Shown: piece after piece, positions 8,377-16,783 of the stretch
How the letters are laid out: the number at the start of each line of letters is the position of its first letter
How positions within the stretch are numbered: the first letter of the stretch is position 1
DNA from: Streptomyces hyderabadensis
GTDB taxonomy: Bacteria; Actinomycetota; Actinomycetes; Streptomycetales; Streptomycetaceae
Direction: 5' to 3'
NCBI RefSeq assembly: GCF_020404845.1
Contig: NZ_JAIOJZ010000012.1
Coordinates: 1 to 64,000, forward strand
DNA length: 64,000 nt
Made by a program: the position numbers and the translations under genes
The notes under the pieces: model-generated
Seen by the model: only the letters and a program-made list of their open reading frames with translations
Told to the model about the DNA's origin: nothing
The model's database searches: none

Positions 8377-9738
8377 ATGCAGCACGCCAACGCGCTGAAC
8401 CGGCTGGACCGGCTGCCGGTCTCCCGGTTCCACAAAGTCACCCTGCTCGCCGTGTCGTTCGCCTACTTCTTCGAGTTCGCGGACATCAACACCTTCGCGA
8501 CCACCGCCCCCAAGCTCGTCGACCTGTGGGGCATCTCGGTCGACCAGGTCGCCTACGTCACCTCGCTGTCGTTCGTCGGCATGTTCCTCGGCTCGGTGGT
8601 CGCCGGTACCGTCGCCGACCGCCTGGGCCGCAAGCGGACGCTGCTGCTGACGACGCTGTTCTTCGGCGTCTTCTCGTTCGCGTCGGCGTTCTCCTGGGAC
8701 CTGGTGTCGCTGACCGTCTTCCGGGTGCTGACCTCGGCGGGGCTGGCGGCGATGACCGTGGTCGCGGTCATCTACGTCAACGAGATGTACCCGTCGGCCG
8801 TGCGCGGCAAGTACCAGGCGTACGCCATCGTCATCGGCATCTGCGGCACCCCGGTCACCAACCTCGTCGCGAGCGGGGTGGTGCCGCTCGCCGACTGGAC
8901 CTGGCGCCTGGTCTACCTGTGGGGTTCCCTCGGCATCCTGCTGGTCCTGTTCACCCGGCGCCTCAAGGAGTCGCCGCGGTGGCACGAGAGCCGGGGGGAC
9001 CACGCGAGCGCGGACGCCGTGCTGCGCGACATCGAGGCGTCGGTGGCCGCCGAGCACGGCCCGCTGCCGGCGCCCGCGCCCCCGGTCGAGGAGGAGCCGG
9101 TGACCAAGGCCCCGCTGCGGCTGCTGCTCCAGCGCAGGTACCTGCTGCCGACGCTGCTGCTCACCGTGCTGTGGGTCACCCAGACCATCGGGTTCTTCGG
9201 CTATTCGAGCTGGGCGCCGACGCTGCTGGCCAAGGAGGGCTTCAGCGTCGAGAAGTCGGTCTTCTACGTGGCGCTGACCACCGTCGGCGCGCCGCTGGGC
9301 TCGTATCTGGCCGCCCTCGTGACCGACCGGTTCGAACGCAAGTGGTGCCTGGCCGCGTTCGGCACGCTGATCGCCGTGTGCGGGCTCCTGTACGGCCTGA
9401 CGTTCAACCCGGTGCTCATCATCGTGTTCGGCTTCCTGGTCAACCTCTTCGAGCGCGGTTACACGGCACTCGGCTACGCCTACTCGCCCGAGCTGTTCGA
9501 CACGCGCGGACGGTCCCTGGGCACCGGCGTGTCGTACGGGCTCGGCCGGCTGTCCAACGCCGCGGGGCCGCTGATCGTGGCGGCCCTCTACAACGCGCAC
9601 GGCTACCGGAGCGTCTTCTACTTCATCGCCGGCACCTGGCTGGTCGGTGCGATCGCGCTGAGCCTCTTCGGACCGCGCACCCGCGCGGCCCGGACCGCCG
9701 CCGTGCCCCGCAGGGAGCAGGACCCGGTCCCTGGCTGA
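8377..9738 (+). CDS. MFS transporter, aromatic acid/H+ symporter type
   Basis: 453 residues with about 12 membrane segments. The loop 2-3 signature DRLGRKRTLLLTTLFFG and YVNEMYPSAVRGKYQAYA after helix 4 are typical of the sugar/aromatic-acid symporter branch of the MFS, and a repeat signature TDRFERKW lies in the second half. The ATG at 8377 follows AAGGAC at about 8 nt; a GTG at 8335 would add 14 residues with no better start signal. Last gene of the ligJ-ligI operon, so uptake of pyrone dicarboxylate or a related aromatic acid is inferred. It is convergent with the DUF2975 gene only 7 bp away. Confidence 0.85.
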   Translation: MQHANALNRLDRLPVSRFHKVTLLAVSFAYFFEFADINTFATTAPKLVDLWGISVDQVAYVTSLSFVGMFLGSVVAGTVADRLGRKRTLLLTTLFFGVFSFASAFSWDLVSLTVFRVLTSAGLAAMTVVAVIYVNEMYPSAVRGKYQAYAIVIGICGTPVTNLVASGVVPLADWTWRLVYLWGSLGILLVLFTRRLKESPRWHESRGDHASADAVLRDIEASVAAEHGPLPAPAPPVEEEPVTKAPLRLLLQRRYLLPTLLLTVLWVTQTIGFFGYSSWAPTLLAKEGFSVEKSVFYVALTTVGAPLGSYLAALVTDRFERKWCLAAFGTLIAVCGLLYGLTFNPVLIIVFGFLVNLFERGYTALGYAYSPELFDTRGRSLGTGVSYGLGRLSNAAGPLIVAALYNAHGYRSVFYFIAGTWLVGAIALSLFGPRTRAARTAAVPRREQDPVPG

Positions 9739-9745
9739 GGCGGCG

Positions 9746-10243
9746 TCAGACCACCTCGGCCAGCTCGCTGCGCAGCGCGGTCGCCTTGCTCAGCAGGCCG
9801 CGCAGGACGACGACGAGCATGGCGAAGGCGGCGCCGACGCCGACGCAGGCGACCGCGGCACCGAGCGCGCCGAGCACCTGCATGCCGTCGTCGGGAGAGG
9901 GGATCTCCGCAACGGCCAGGTGCACGGCGACGCCGAACGCCAGCAGCGTGGCCACGACCGTAGCCCCGATGACGGTGTCGACCCAGCGGAACGCCCGCCG
10001 GGAGAACACGGCGTCGCGCTCGACCATGTCGAGCAGCATCCACACGGCGGCGAGCACCACCTGGACGCAGGCGACGCCGAGGATCGCCACGGTGGCGTAG
10101 GGCACGGCGAAGGGTTCGTAGGGCGGGAAGCGGTCGGCCTCGTCGGCTGCCGTCGTGGGGATGACGACGATCTGCCCGAAGAGGCCGAGCAGGATCGCTG
10201 CGGCGATGCCGGCCCGGAGTGCGGCGATGAAGAGTCGGTGCAT
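9746..10243 (-). CDS. DUF2975 family membrane protein
   Basis: 165 residues with four predicted membrane helices (about 5-28, 50-72, 86-108, 126-148) and a conserved mid region VERDAVFSRRAFRWVD typical of DUF2975. Such genes usually sit directly upstream of a small Cro/CI-type regulator; none is present here, so it is an orphan. The ATG at 10243 has a weak ribosome site. It is divergent from the GDSL lipase gene. Function unknown. Confidence 0.8.
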   Translation of the reverse strand: MHRLFIAALRAGIAAAILLGLFGQIVVIPTTAADEADRFPPYEPFAVPYATVAILGVACVQVVLAAVWMLLDMVERDAVFSRRAFRWVDTVIGATVVATLLAFGVAVHLAVAEIPSPDDGMQVLGALGAAVACVGVGAAFAMLVVVLRGLLSKATALRSELAEVV

Positions 10244-10245
10244 GT

Positions 10246-10282
10246 ATCGATCTTCAATGGGAATCGATCGAAAATCAATCGA
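10246..10282. repeat. Three ATCGA repeats upstream of the DUF2975 gene
   Basis: ATCGA at 10246-10250, 10263-10267 and 10278-10282, the first two extended to ATCGATC, in an AT-rich patch directly upstream of the DUF2975 start. Spacings of 17 and 15 bp place them irregularly around the helix. A regulator-binding array is possible, but there is no independent support. Confidence 0.3.
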
Positions 10283-10333
10283 CTTGGTCGAACGGCGACC
10301 GGCACACCGCCCGCGAGAAGTTCCGTCAGCAAC

Positions 10334-10350
10334 GTTGACTTGGAGTCAAC
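10334..10350. promoter_or_regulatory. Palindromic site overlapping a lipase -35 candidate
   Basis: GTTGACT-tgg-AGTCAAC is a perfect 7-bp inverted repeat about 75 bp upstream of the lipase ATG. TTGACT within it resembles a -35 hexamer; the best -10-like sequence (CATTACT) is 18-20 bp downstream, so the promoter assignment is loose. A repressor bound here would mask the -35. Confidence 0.45.
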
Positions 10351-10424
10351 GGCCCTGCACATTACTTAAAAGTAGAACCGCCGGGTAACCCGCTGCCGCA
10401 CTCCTCCCGAAGAAGAGAGAGCAC

Positions 10425-11312
10425 ATGCCGAAGCATGCCCTTCGCCGTGTCATGACCGCGACAGCCGCCGCGGTCGGCGCGCTCGCCCTCGGCCTCACCG
10501 ACGCCACCGCGCACGCCGCGCCCGCCCACGCCACGCCCGCCCTCGACTACGTCGCCCTCGGCGACAGTTACAGCGCCGGCTCGGGCGTCCTGCCCATCGA
10601 CCCCACCAACCTGCTCTGTCTGCGCTCGACGGCCAACTACCCCCACGTCCTGGCGGCCGCCACGGGCGCCCGGCTCAAGGACGTCACCTGCGGCGCGGCC
10701 CAGACCTCGCACTTCACCGAGGCCCAGTACCCGGGCACACCACCGCAGCTGGACGCGCTCGGCACCGGCACGGACCTGGTCACGCTCACCATCGGCGGCA
10801 ACGACAACAACACGTTCATCAACGCCATCACCGCCTGCGGCACGGCAGGGGTGCTCAGCGGCGGCAAGGGCAGCCCCTGCAAGGACCGCCACGGCACCTC
10901 CTTCGACGACCAGATCGAGGCCAACACGTATCCCGCGCTCAAGGAGGCGCTCCGCAAGGTCCGCGCCAGGGCTCCGCACGCCAGGGTGGCGGCCCTCGGC
11001 TACCCGTGGATCACCCCGGCCACCGCCGACCCGGCCTGCTTCGCCGAACTGCCCGTCGCCGCCGGTGACGTGCCCTACCTGCGGGCCGTCCAGGCGCACC
11101 TCAACGACGCGGTCCGGCGCGCCGCCGAGGAGACCGGCGCCACCTACGTGGACTTCTCCGGGGTCTCCGACGGCCACGACGCCTGCGAGGCGCCCGGCAC
11201 CCGCTGGATCGAACCGCTGCTGTTCGGGCACAGCCTCGTCCCCGTGCACCCCAACGCCCTCGGCGAGCGGCGCATGGCCGAGCACACGATGAGCGTCCTC
11301 GGCCTGGGCTGA
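10425..11312 (+). CDS. Secreted GDSL/SGNH-family lipase
   Basis: 295 residues. Sec signal peptide: basic KHALRR, a hydrophobic core at about 9-24, and Ala-rich cleavage around 31-36 (AHAAPAHA). SGNH block I is ALGDSYSAGSG (Ser48 nucleophile), block III is TIGGNDNN, and block V with the catalytic His is VPVHPNALG. Cys pairs in LLCLRS/VTCGAA, ITACG/SPCKD and DPACF/HDACE match the three-disulphide Streptomyces extracellular lipase/esterase group. It cleaves acyl esters outside the cell. ATG 10425 follows AAGAAGAGAGAG. It sits alone between divergent DUF2975 and the GlxA-type regulator; the latter starts 34 bp downstream and may be co-transcribed. Confidence 0.93.
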   Translation: MPKHALRRVMTATAAAVGALALGLTDATAHAAPAHATPALDYVALGDSYSAGSGVLPIDPTNLLCLRSTANYPHVLAAATGARLKDVTCGAAQTSHFTEAQYPGTPPQLDALGTGTDLVTLTIGGNDNNTFINAITACGTAGVLSGGKGSPCKDRHGTSFDDQIEANTYPALKEALRKVRARAPHARVAALGYPWITPATADPACFAELPVAAGDVPYLRAVQAHLNDAVRRAAEETGATYVDFSGVSDGHDACEAPGTRWIEPLLFGHSLVPVHPNALGERRMAEHTMSVLGLG

Positions 11313-11346
11313 CCCCCGCGCTCCCTCCCCCGCGTAGGCTCTTCCC

Positions 11347-12303
11347 GTGCCGTCCCCCCGCCTGCGCCGCGTCGCCGTCCTCGTGCTCGAAGGCGCGAAA
11401 CCGCTCGACGTCGGCATCCCGGCGCAGGTCTTCACGACGCGCGCGAGCATGCCCTACGAGGTACGGGTGTGCGGTGCCGCGCCCGGCCTGGTGACCGGGG
11501 GCGACGGCCTGTCGTACCACGTCGCCCACGGCCTCGACGCCCTGGCGTGGGCCGACGTGGTCTTCCTCCCCGGTTACCGGTCCCCGGACGTCGACGACCC
11601 GCCGCGGAGCGTCGTCGACGCGCTGACGGCGGCCCACGACCGGGGCGCGCGGCTCGCCGCCATCTCCACCGGCGCGTTCGCGCTCGCCGCCACGGGCCTG
11701 CTCGACGGCAGACGGGCCACCACCCACTGGCACTACACCCGGGCCCTGGCGGCGAAGCATCCGCGGGTGCGGGTGGACGAGAACGTGCTGTTCGTGGACG
11801 AGGGCAGCGTCCTGACCTCGGCGGGCGCCGCCTCCGGCATCGACCTGTGCCTGCACATCCTGCGCGGCGACCTCGGGGTGGCCGCCTCGAACCACGCGGC
11901 CCGTCGTCTCGTCGCGGCCCCCTACCGCAGCGGCGGCCAGGCCCAGTACGTGCCCCGCAGCGTGCCCGAGCCGCTCGGCGAGCGGTTCGCCGCCACCCGC
12001 GAGTGGGCGCTGCGCCGGCTCGACCGACCGCTCACCCTGGAGGCACTGGCCCGGCACGCGGCGGTGTCGGCCCGCACCCTGTCCCGGCGGTTCGTCGAGG
12101 ACACCGGGTACACGCCGATGCAGTGGGTGATGCGGGCCCGTGTCGACCTGGCCCGTGAGCTGCTCGAACGCTCCGAGCGCGGCGTGGAGCAGATCGCCGC
12201 CGACGTGGGCCTCGGCACCGGGGCGAACCTGCGGCTGCACTTCCAGCGCATCCTCGGCACCACTCCCAGCGAGTACCGGCGCACCTTCGCCAGGGGCGAG
12301 TAG
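11347..12303 (+). CDS. GlxA-type AraC family transcriptional regulator
   Basis: 318 residues. The N-terminal DJ-1/PfpI (class I amidotransferase-like) domain is at about 7-175 and the C-terminal AraC double helix-turn-helix at about 215-315 (LTLEALARHAAVSARTLSRR, then GVEQIAADVGLG and LGTTPSEYRRTF). The nucleophile elbow, usually CTGA, reads ISTGAFALA here, so the Cys is replaced by Ser and the domain is most likely a ligand sensor without catalysis. GTG start 11347. It is close behind the lipase and ahead of GAPDH; no target is obvious. Confidence 0.9.
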   Translation: MPSPRLRRVAVLVLEGAKPLDVGIPAQVFTTRASMPYEVRVCGAAPGLVTGGDGLSYHVAHGLDALAWADVVFLPGYRSPDVDDPPRSVVDALTAAHDRGARLAAISTGAFALAATGLLDGRRATTHWHYTRALAAKHPRVRVDENVLFVDEGSVLTSAGAASGIDLCLHILRGDLGVAASNHAARRLVAAPYRSGGQAQYVPRSVPEPLGERFAATREWALRRLDRPLTLEALARHAAVSARTLSRRFVEDTGYTPMQWVMRARVDLARELLERSERGVEQIAADVGLGTGANLRLHFQRILGTTPSEYRRTFARGE

Positions 12304-12437
12304 CCGGGCCGCGCGCCGTCCACCCTCGCCTGGCGTGATCCTTGCGAACCGTGGCACTCACGCCGCTGCCACGCCCGCCCGGCGTGCGCGAGCCTGGTGG
12401 CGAAGGAAGTGGCGGCGAACGAAGGGACACACCGCTC

Positions 12438-13436
12438 ATGACTCGCATCGGCATCAACGGATTCGGCCGCATCGGGCGCAATGTGCTGCGCGCACTGCTC
12501 GAACGCGACACGAAGCTGGAGGTCGTCGCCGTCAACGACCTCACGGAACCCGCCACCCTGGCCCGCCTGCTCGCCTTCGACTCGACGGCCGGCCGGCTCG
12601 GCCGCCCGGTGACCGTCGACGGGGACACCCTGGTCGTCGACGGGCACCGCATCAAGGTGCTCGCCGAGCGCGAGCCCGCGCAGCTGCCCTGGGCCGAGCT
12701 GGGCGTCGACCTCGTGCTGGAGTCGACCGGCCGCTTCACCTCGGCCGACGCGGCCCGCGCCCACCTGACCGCGGGCGCGCGGAAGGTCCTGGTCAGCGCC
12801 CCGTCCAGCGGCGCCGACGTGACGCTCGCCTACGGCGTGAACACCGACGCCTACGACCCGGCCGCGCACACGATCGTCTCCAACGCGTCCTGCACCACCA
12901 ACGCCCTCGCGCCGCTCGCCGCGGTGCTCGACGAGCTGGCCGGCATCGAGCACGGCTTCATGACGACGGTGCACGCCTACACCCAGGAGCAGAACCTCCA
13001 GGACGGCCCGCACCGCGACGCGCGCCGCGCCCGCGCCGCCGGGGTGAACATCGTGCCGACCACGACCGGCGCCGCCAAGGCGATCGGTCTCGTCCTGCCG
13101 GGTCTGGACGGCAAGCTGTCGGGCGACTCGATCCGGGTGCCGGTCCCGGTGGGATCGATCGTGGAGCTGAACACGACCGTGGCCCGCGACGTGACGCGCG
13201 AGGACGTGCTGGCCGCCTACCGCGCCGCCGCGGACGGCCCGCTCGCCGGCGTGCTGGAGTACTCGGAGGACCCGCTGGTCTCCTCCGACATCACGGGCAA
13301 CCCGGCCTCGTCGATCTTCGACTCGGCACTGACCCGGGTGGACGGCCGGCACGTCAAGGTGGTGGCCTGGTACGACAACGAGTGGGGCTTCTCGAACCGG
13401 GTGATCGACACCCTCGTACTGCTCGCCGCACACTGA
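12438..13436 (+). CDS. gap2: Glyceraldehyde-3-phosphate dehydrogenase, type I
   Basis: 332 residues, cytosolic, NAD-dependent oxidation of glyceraldehyde 3-phosphate in glycolysis. Rossmann motif [10 protein letters not shown] (6-15), Asp34 in VVAVNDLT (NAD rather than NADP preference), active site [13 protein letters not shown] with Cys152, catalytic His in the [10 protein letters not shown] region, and C-terminal [18 protein letters not shown] 12438 is chosen over upstream in-frame codons because the conserved [10 protein letters not shown] begins there. Symbol gap2 is tentative, by analogy with the arm-located second GAPDH of S. coelicolor. The cyclophilin gene follows after 49 bp. Confidence 0.95.
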   Translation: MTRIGINGFGRIGRNVLRALLERDTKLEVVAVNDLTEPATLARLLAFDSTAGRLGRPVTVDGDTLVVDGHRIKVLAEREPAQLPWAELGVDLVLESTGRFTSADAARAHLTAGARKVLVSAPSSGADVTLAYGVNTDAYDPAAHTIVSNASCTTNALAPLAAVLDELAGIEHGFMTTVHAYTQEQNLQDGPHRDARRARAAGVNIVPTTTGAAKAIGLVLPGLDGKLSGDSIRVPVPVGSIVELNTTVARDVTREDVLAAYRAAADGPLAGVLEYSEDPLVSSDITGNPASSIFDSALTRVDGRHVKVVAWYDNEWGFSNRVIDTLVLLAAH

Positions 13437-13485
13437 ACGGGCAGCCGATTCGGCATCACCGGGGGTCACACGTAACAATGGTGCG

Positions 13486-13983
13486 ATGAGCAATTCCAAG
13501 GTTTACTTCGACATCGACATCGACGGCCAGGATGCGGGCCGCATCGTCTTCGAGCTGTTCGAGGACGTCACCCCCAAGACCGCGAAGAACTTCATCGAGC
13601 TGGCCACCGGCGAGCACGGCTTCGGCTACGCGGGTTCCCCGTTCCACCGCGTGATCCCGCAGTTCATGCTCCAGGGCGGCGACTTCACCGAGGGCAACGG
13701 CCGGGGCGGCAAGAGCATCTACGGCGCGAAGTTCGAGGACGAGAACTTCCAGCTGAAGCACACCGGCCCGTACCTGCTGTCGATGGCCAACGCGGGTCCG
13801 AACACCAACGGCTCGCAGTTCTTCATCACCACGGTTCCCACCCCGTGGCTGGACGGCAAGCACGTCGTCTTCGGCAAGGTCGTCGAGGGCACGGACGTGG
13901 TGGACAAGATCGAGGGCTACGGCTCCTCTCCCGAGGGCAGGACCTCCGCGAAGATCACGGTGCGCGCCTCCGGCAAGCTGTAA
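13486..13983 (+). CDS. Cyclophilin-type peptidyl-prolyl cis-trans isomerase
   Basis: 165 residues, about 18 kDa, single cyclophilin domain with no signal peptide, hence cytosolic. Active-site [15 protein letters not shown] has catalytic Arg55, [11 protein letters not shown] lines the pocket, and [13 protein letters not shown] carries the Trp that usually confers cyclosporin sensitivity. It catalyses proline isomerisation during protein folding. Start ATG 13486. It follows GAPDH by 49 bp and is closed by a very strong terminator. Confidence 0.96.
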   Translation: MSNSKVYFDIDIDGQDAGRIVFELFEDVTPKTAKNFIELATGEHGFGYAGSPFHRVIPQFMLQGGDFTEGNGRGGKSIYGAKFEDENFQLKHTGPYLLSMANAGPNTNGSQFFITTVPTPWLDGKHVVFGKVVEGTDVVDKIEGYGSSPEGRTSAKITVRASGKL

Positions 13984-14013
13984 GGCCTGATCGGCCCACG
14001 AGGAACCCGACCG

Positions 14014-14050
14014 ACGGGGGTCCGCCGCACACCGTGCGGCGGACCCCCGT
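14014..14050 (+). terminator. Perfect 17-bp stem terminator after cyclophilin
   Basis: Left arm 14014-14030 (ACGGGGGTCCGCCGCAC), loop ACC, right arm 14034-14050 is its exact reverse complement. It lies 31 nt after the cyclophilin stop and 84 nt before the next start. Confidence 0.93.
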
Positions 14051-14133
14051 CCGCGTCCCGTCTGGTGGGGTGCGCCGGGTGGTGCGACGCTGGGGTGGAG
14101 GAGCGTCCGAGGAAGGCAACCCCGGGAGGACCG

Positions 14134-15612
14134 ATGGGACGGGACGTCCCGGCGCTGGTCTTCACCCGCGAGGACCGCCGCCGGTACCGGATCAAGATGC
14201 AGGAGTGCCTGGAGGCCTTCGCGCAGATGCTGCGCGAGTCGCGGTTCGAGACCGAGCGGCCCCAGGTCGGCCTGGAGATCGAACTGAACCTCGTCGACGA
14301 CGCGGGCGAGCCCGCGATGCGCAACAGCGACGCGCTGGAAGCGATCGCGGACCCCTCCTGGTCCACCGAGCTGGGCCGGTTCAACCTGGAGATCAACATC
14401 CCGCCCCGGCGGCTGACGGCGGGCGGCCCCGACGCCTGGGAGACCGAGATCCGTGCCGCCCTGAACCACGCCGAGGACCGCGCCGCGTCGGTCGGCGCCC
14501 ATCTGATCATGGTGGGCACCCTGCCCACGCTGCGCCAGCAGGACGTGGGCGAGGCCGCCCTGTCGGAGAACCCGCGCTACCGGCTGCTCAACGACCAGGT
14601 GTTCGCCGCCCGGGGCGAGGACCTGCACATCGAGGTGGACGGCGTCGACCGCCTGCGGACCTACGCGGACACGATCACGCCCGAGGCCGCCTGCACCAGC
14701 ACCCAGTTCCACCTCCAGGTCGCCCCGGAGGAGTTCCCCGGCTACTGGAACGCCGCGCAGGCCATCGCCGGGGTCCAGGTCGCCCTCGCGGCCAACTCGC
14801 CCTTTCTGCTCGGCAAGGAACTCTGGCACGAGAGCCGCATCCCGCTGTTCGAACAGGCCACCGACACCCGGCCGCAGGAGATCAAGGCCCAGGGGGTCAG
14901 GCCCCGGGTGTGGTTCGGGGAGCGGTGGATCAACAGCGTCTTCGACCTGTTCGAGGAGAACCTGCGCTACTTCCCGGCGCTGCTGCCGCTGTGCGACGAG
15001 CAGGACCCCGCCGAGACCCTCGACCGCGGCGACATCCCGGAGCTGGGCGAACTGACCCTGCACAACGGCACCATCTACCGCTGGAACCGGCCCGTCTACG
15101 CGGTCGCCCACGACAAACCGCACATCCGGGTGGAGAACCGGGTGCTGCCCGCGGGACCGACCGTCGCCGACACCCTCGCCAACGGCGCCTTCTACTACGG
15201 GCTCACCCGCGCCCTGGTGGAGGAGGAGCGGCCGGTGTGGTCGCGGATGTCCTTCTCGGTCGCCGAGGACAACCTGCACGCCGCGGCCCGGCACGGCATC
15301 GAGGCACACCTGTACTGGCCCGGAGCGGGCGAAGTGACGGTGCCCGAGCTGGTCCTGCGCCGGCTGCTGCCGCTGGCGCACCGGGGTCTGGAACTGTCGG
15401 GCATGGACTCCGCCTGGCGCGAGCCGCTGCTCGGCATCATCGAGCAGCGGTGCGTCACCGGCCGCAACGGCGCGGTGTGGCAGAAGGAGATGTTCCACCA
15501 CATCGACGCCACCGCCCGGCCCGGCCGCCACGAGGCGCTGCGCCGGATGACCCAGCAGTACATGGACTACATGCACCTCAACGCCCCGGTCCACACCTGG
15601 CCGGTCGACTGA
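14134..15612 (+). CDS. Glutamate-cysteine ligase family (GCS2-like) carboxylate-amine ligase
   Basis: 492 residues, ATP-grasp-like GCS2 fold. The substrate/ATP site is visible in RPQVGLEIELNLVDDAGEPA (about 40-60), GRFNLEINIPPR and CTSTQFHLQV, with a later HIRVENRVLPAGPTVAD. The family forms gamma-glutamyl amide bonds; this long subfamily is common in actinobacteria without a proven substrate. The ATG at 14134 sits five bases after GGGAGGA. The next gene, 40 bp downstream, is a class II glutamine amidotransferase, recalling the EgtA/EgtC pairing of ergothioneine synthesis, but no egtB/egtD is near. A specific product cannot be assigned. Confidence 0.82.
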   Translation: MGRDVPALVFTREDRRRYRIKMQECLEAFAQMLRESRFETERPQVGLEIELNLVDDAGEPAMRNSDALEAIADPSWSTELGRFNLEINIPPRRLTAGGPDAWETEIRAALNHAEDRAASVGAHLIMVGTLPTLRQQDVGEAALSENPRYRLLNDQVFAARGEDLHIEVDGVDRLRTYADTITPEAACTSTQFHLQVAPEEFPGYWNAAQAIAGVQVALAANSPFLLGKELWHESRIPLFEQATDTRPQEIKAQGVRPRVWFGERWINSVFDLFEENLRYFPALLPLCDEQDPAETLDRGDIPELGELTLHNGTIYRWNRPVYAVAHDKPHIRVENRVLPAGPTVADTLANGAFYYGLTRALVEEERPVWSRMSFSVAEDNLHAAARHGIEAHLYWPGAGEVTVPELVLRRLLPLAHRGLELSGMDSAWREPLLGIIEQRCVTGRNGAVWQKEMFHHIDATARPGRHEALRRMTQQYMDYMHLNAPVHTWPVD

Positions 15613-15652
15613 CGTCCGGGGCTGCCCAGGCCGCTAGGGAGGCGACGGAGCG

Positions 15653-16486
15653 ATGTGCCGATGGCTCGCCTACTCGGGGACGCCGGTCCTCCTGGAGACC
15701 CTGCTCTACCAGCCCGAGCACTCGCTCATCGACCAGAGCCTGCACGCCCGCATGGGCGTCGAGACGACGAACGGGGACGGGTTCGGGGTCGGCTGGTTCG
15801 GGCCGGAGATGACGACGCCCGCGATCGTCCGGGAGATCGGGCCGGCCTGGAGCAACCGCAACCTGCGGGAGATCGCGAGCCATGTCCGCTCTCCGCTGTT
15901 CTTCGCGCACATCCGGGCCTCCACGGGCAGTCCCGTGCAGCAGACCAACTGCCATCCGTTCCGCCACGGCCGGTGGATGTGGATGCACAACGGCGCGATC
16001 GCCGAGTTCCACCGGCTGCGCCGGGACCTCGCCCTGGCGGTCGATCCGCGGTTGTACCTCGACATCGAGGGGTCGACGGACTCGGAGATGATGTTCTACC
16101 TGGCGCTCACGCTCGGCCTGGAGGAGGACCCTCCAGGAGCCGTGGCCCGGATGGCGGGGCTGGTGGAGGAGATCGGCCACGAGCACGGCGTGGAGTTCCC
16201 GCTGCAGATGACGGTCGCCGTCACCGACGGGCACCGCCTGTGGGCCTTCCGCTACTCCAGCCAGGCGCAGTCGCGGTCGCTGTACTACAGCAGCCGGGTG
16301 GAGAGCCTGCGCGCGCTGCATCCCTCCTTGCCGTTCCTCAAGGAGGCCTCCGACAGCACGCGCCTGATCGTTTCGGAGCCCCTGGGCGACCTGCCCGGCG
16401 TGTGGAACAAGGTGCCCGAGAGCAGCTACGGCGTCGTCCAGCCGGAGGGGGACGACCTGCTCCCCTTCGTTCCGCGTCAACCGTGA
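15653..16486 (+). CDS. Class II glutamine amidotransferase (YafJ/EgtC-like)
   Basis: 277 residues with an N-terminal nucleophile. The ATG-TGC start leaves Cys2 (MCRWLAYSGTPV) as catalytic residue after Met removal. NGDGFGVGWF, FFAHIRASTG and HPFRHGRWMWMHNGAI are the conserved Ntn-amidotransferase pockets. There is no synthase domain, so it acts as a free-standing gamma-glutamyl amidohydrolase. GGGAGG lies at good distance before ATG 15653. It likely acts on the gamma-glutamyl product of the GCS2-like ligase just upstream (inference from adjacency). It is closer to the YafJ branch than to canonical EgtC. Confidence 0.85.
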   Translation: MCRWLAYSGTPVLLETLLYQPEHSLIDQSLHARMGVETTNGDGFGVGWFGPEMTTPAIVREIGPAWSNRNLREIASHVRSPLFFAHIRASTGSPVQQTNCHPFRHGRWMWMHNGAIAEFHRLRRDLALAVDPRLYLDIEGSTDSEMMFYLALTLGLEEDPPGAVARMAGLVEEIGHEHGVEFPLQMTVAVTDGHRLWAFRYSSQAQSRSLYYSSRVESLRALHPSLPFLKEASDSTRLIVSEPLGDLPGVWNKVPESSYGVVQPEGDDLLPFVPRQP

Positions 16487-16491
16487 CCCTG

Positions 16492-16520
16492 TTGACACGG
16501 ACGGGCGAAGATCACACAAT
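16492..16520 (+). promoter_or_regulatory. Consensus-like promoter for the leader ORF and dioxygenase
   Basis: TTGACA (16492-16497), 17-bp spacer, CACAAT (16515-16520). The expected transcription start, 6-8 bp downstream, falls on or one base before the ATG at 16528, so the mRNA should be leaderless. It begins only a few bases after the amidotransferase stop. Confidence 0.75.
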
Positions 16521-16527
16521 CGGTGCC

Positions 16528-16608
16528 ATGACCACACACCGGTTCGGCACCACCGCGGAGTGTCCCCGCGTGCCCGAGCGGACCGGCTGTGAGCGTTCCG
16601 GCCTTTAA
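16528..16608 (+). CDS. Leaderless 26-residue mini-ORF upstream of the TauD-family gene
   Basis: ATG at the predicted transcription start of the TTGACA-17-CACAAT promoter, 26 codons, TAA stop. The peptide begins MTTHRFGTTAEC and contains Cys12 and Cys21. It has no homology I recognise. Position, leaderless context and the 176-nt untranslated stretch with a hairpin before the dioxygenase ribosome site suggest a regulatory leader, possibly sensing cysteine or sulfur status (inference). It could also be a chance reading frame. Confidence 0.5.
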   Translation: MTTHRFGTTAECPRVPERTGCERSGL

Positions 16609-16720
16609 CGGCCTCCTTCGCACCGACCGTCCGACGCCCGTCGCGTCGTAGCCCGTCGGCGTTCCCTCCGGTCCTCGGCCCGGAGCATCCGCAGCACCCT
16701 CGTTTCCCCGGCCGTCCGGC

Positions 16721-16737
16721 GGTGGCCTCGCGCCACC
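16721..16737 (+). promoter_or_regulatory. Hairpin between leader ORF and TauD-family gene
   Basis: GGTGGC-ctcgc-GCCACC, a perfect 6-bp stem, with flanking CCGG/CCGG (16717-16720 and 16743-16746) that could extend it. It lies about 36 nt upstream of the GGGGAGGA ribosome site of the dioxygenase. It could be an attenuator or translational control element coupled to the mini-ORF; too small to count as a terminator on its own. Confidence 0.4.
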
Positions 16738-16783
16738 CCGTGGCCGGATGTCACGCGTACCGTCACACAAGGGGAGGACTCCC

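Noticed and set aside
12304..12437. Possible CIRCE heat-shock element before GAPDH (GGCACTC)
   Set aside because: Only one half-site resembles it; there is no inverted partner at the 9-bp spacing.
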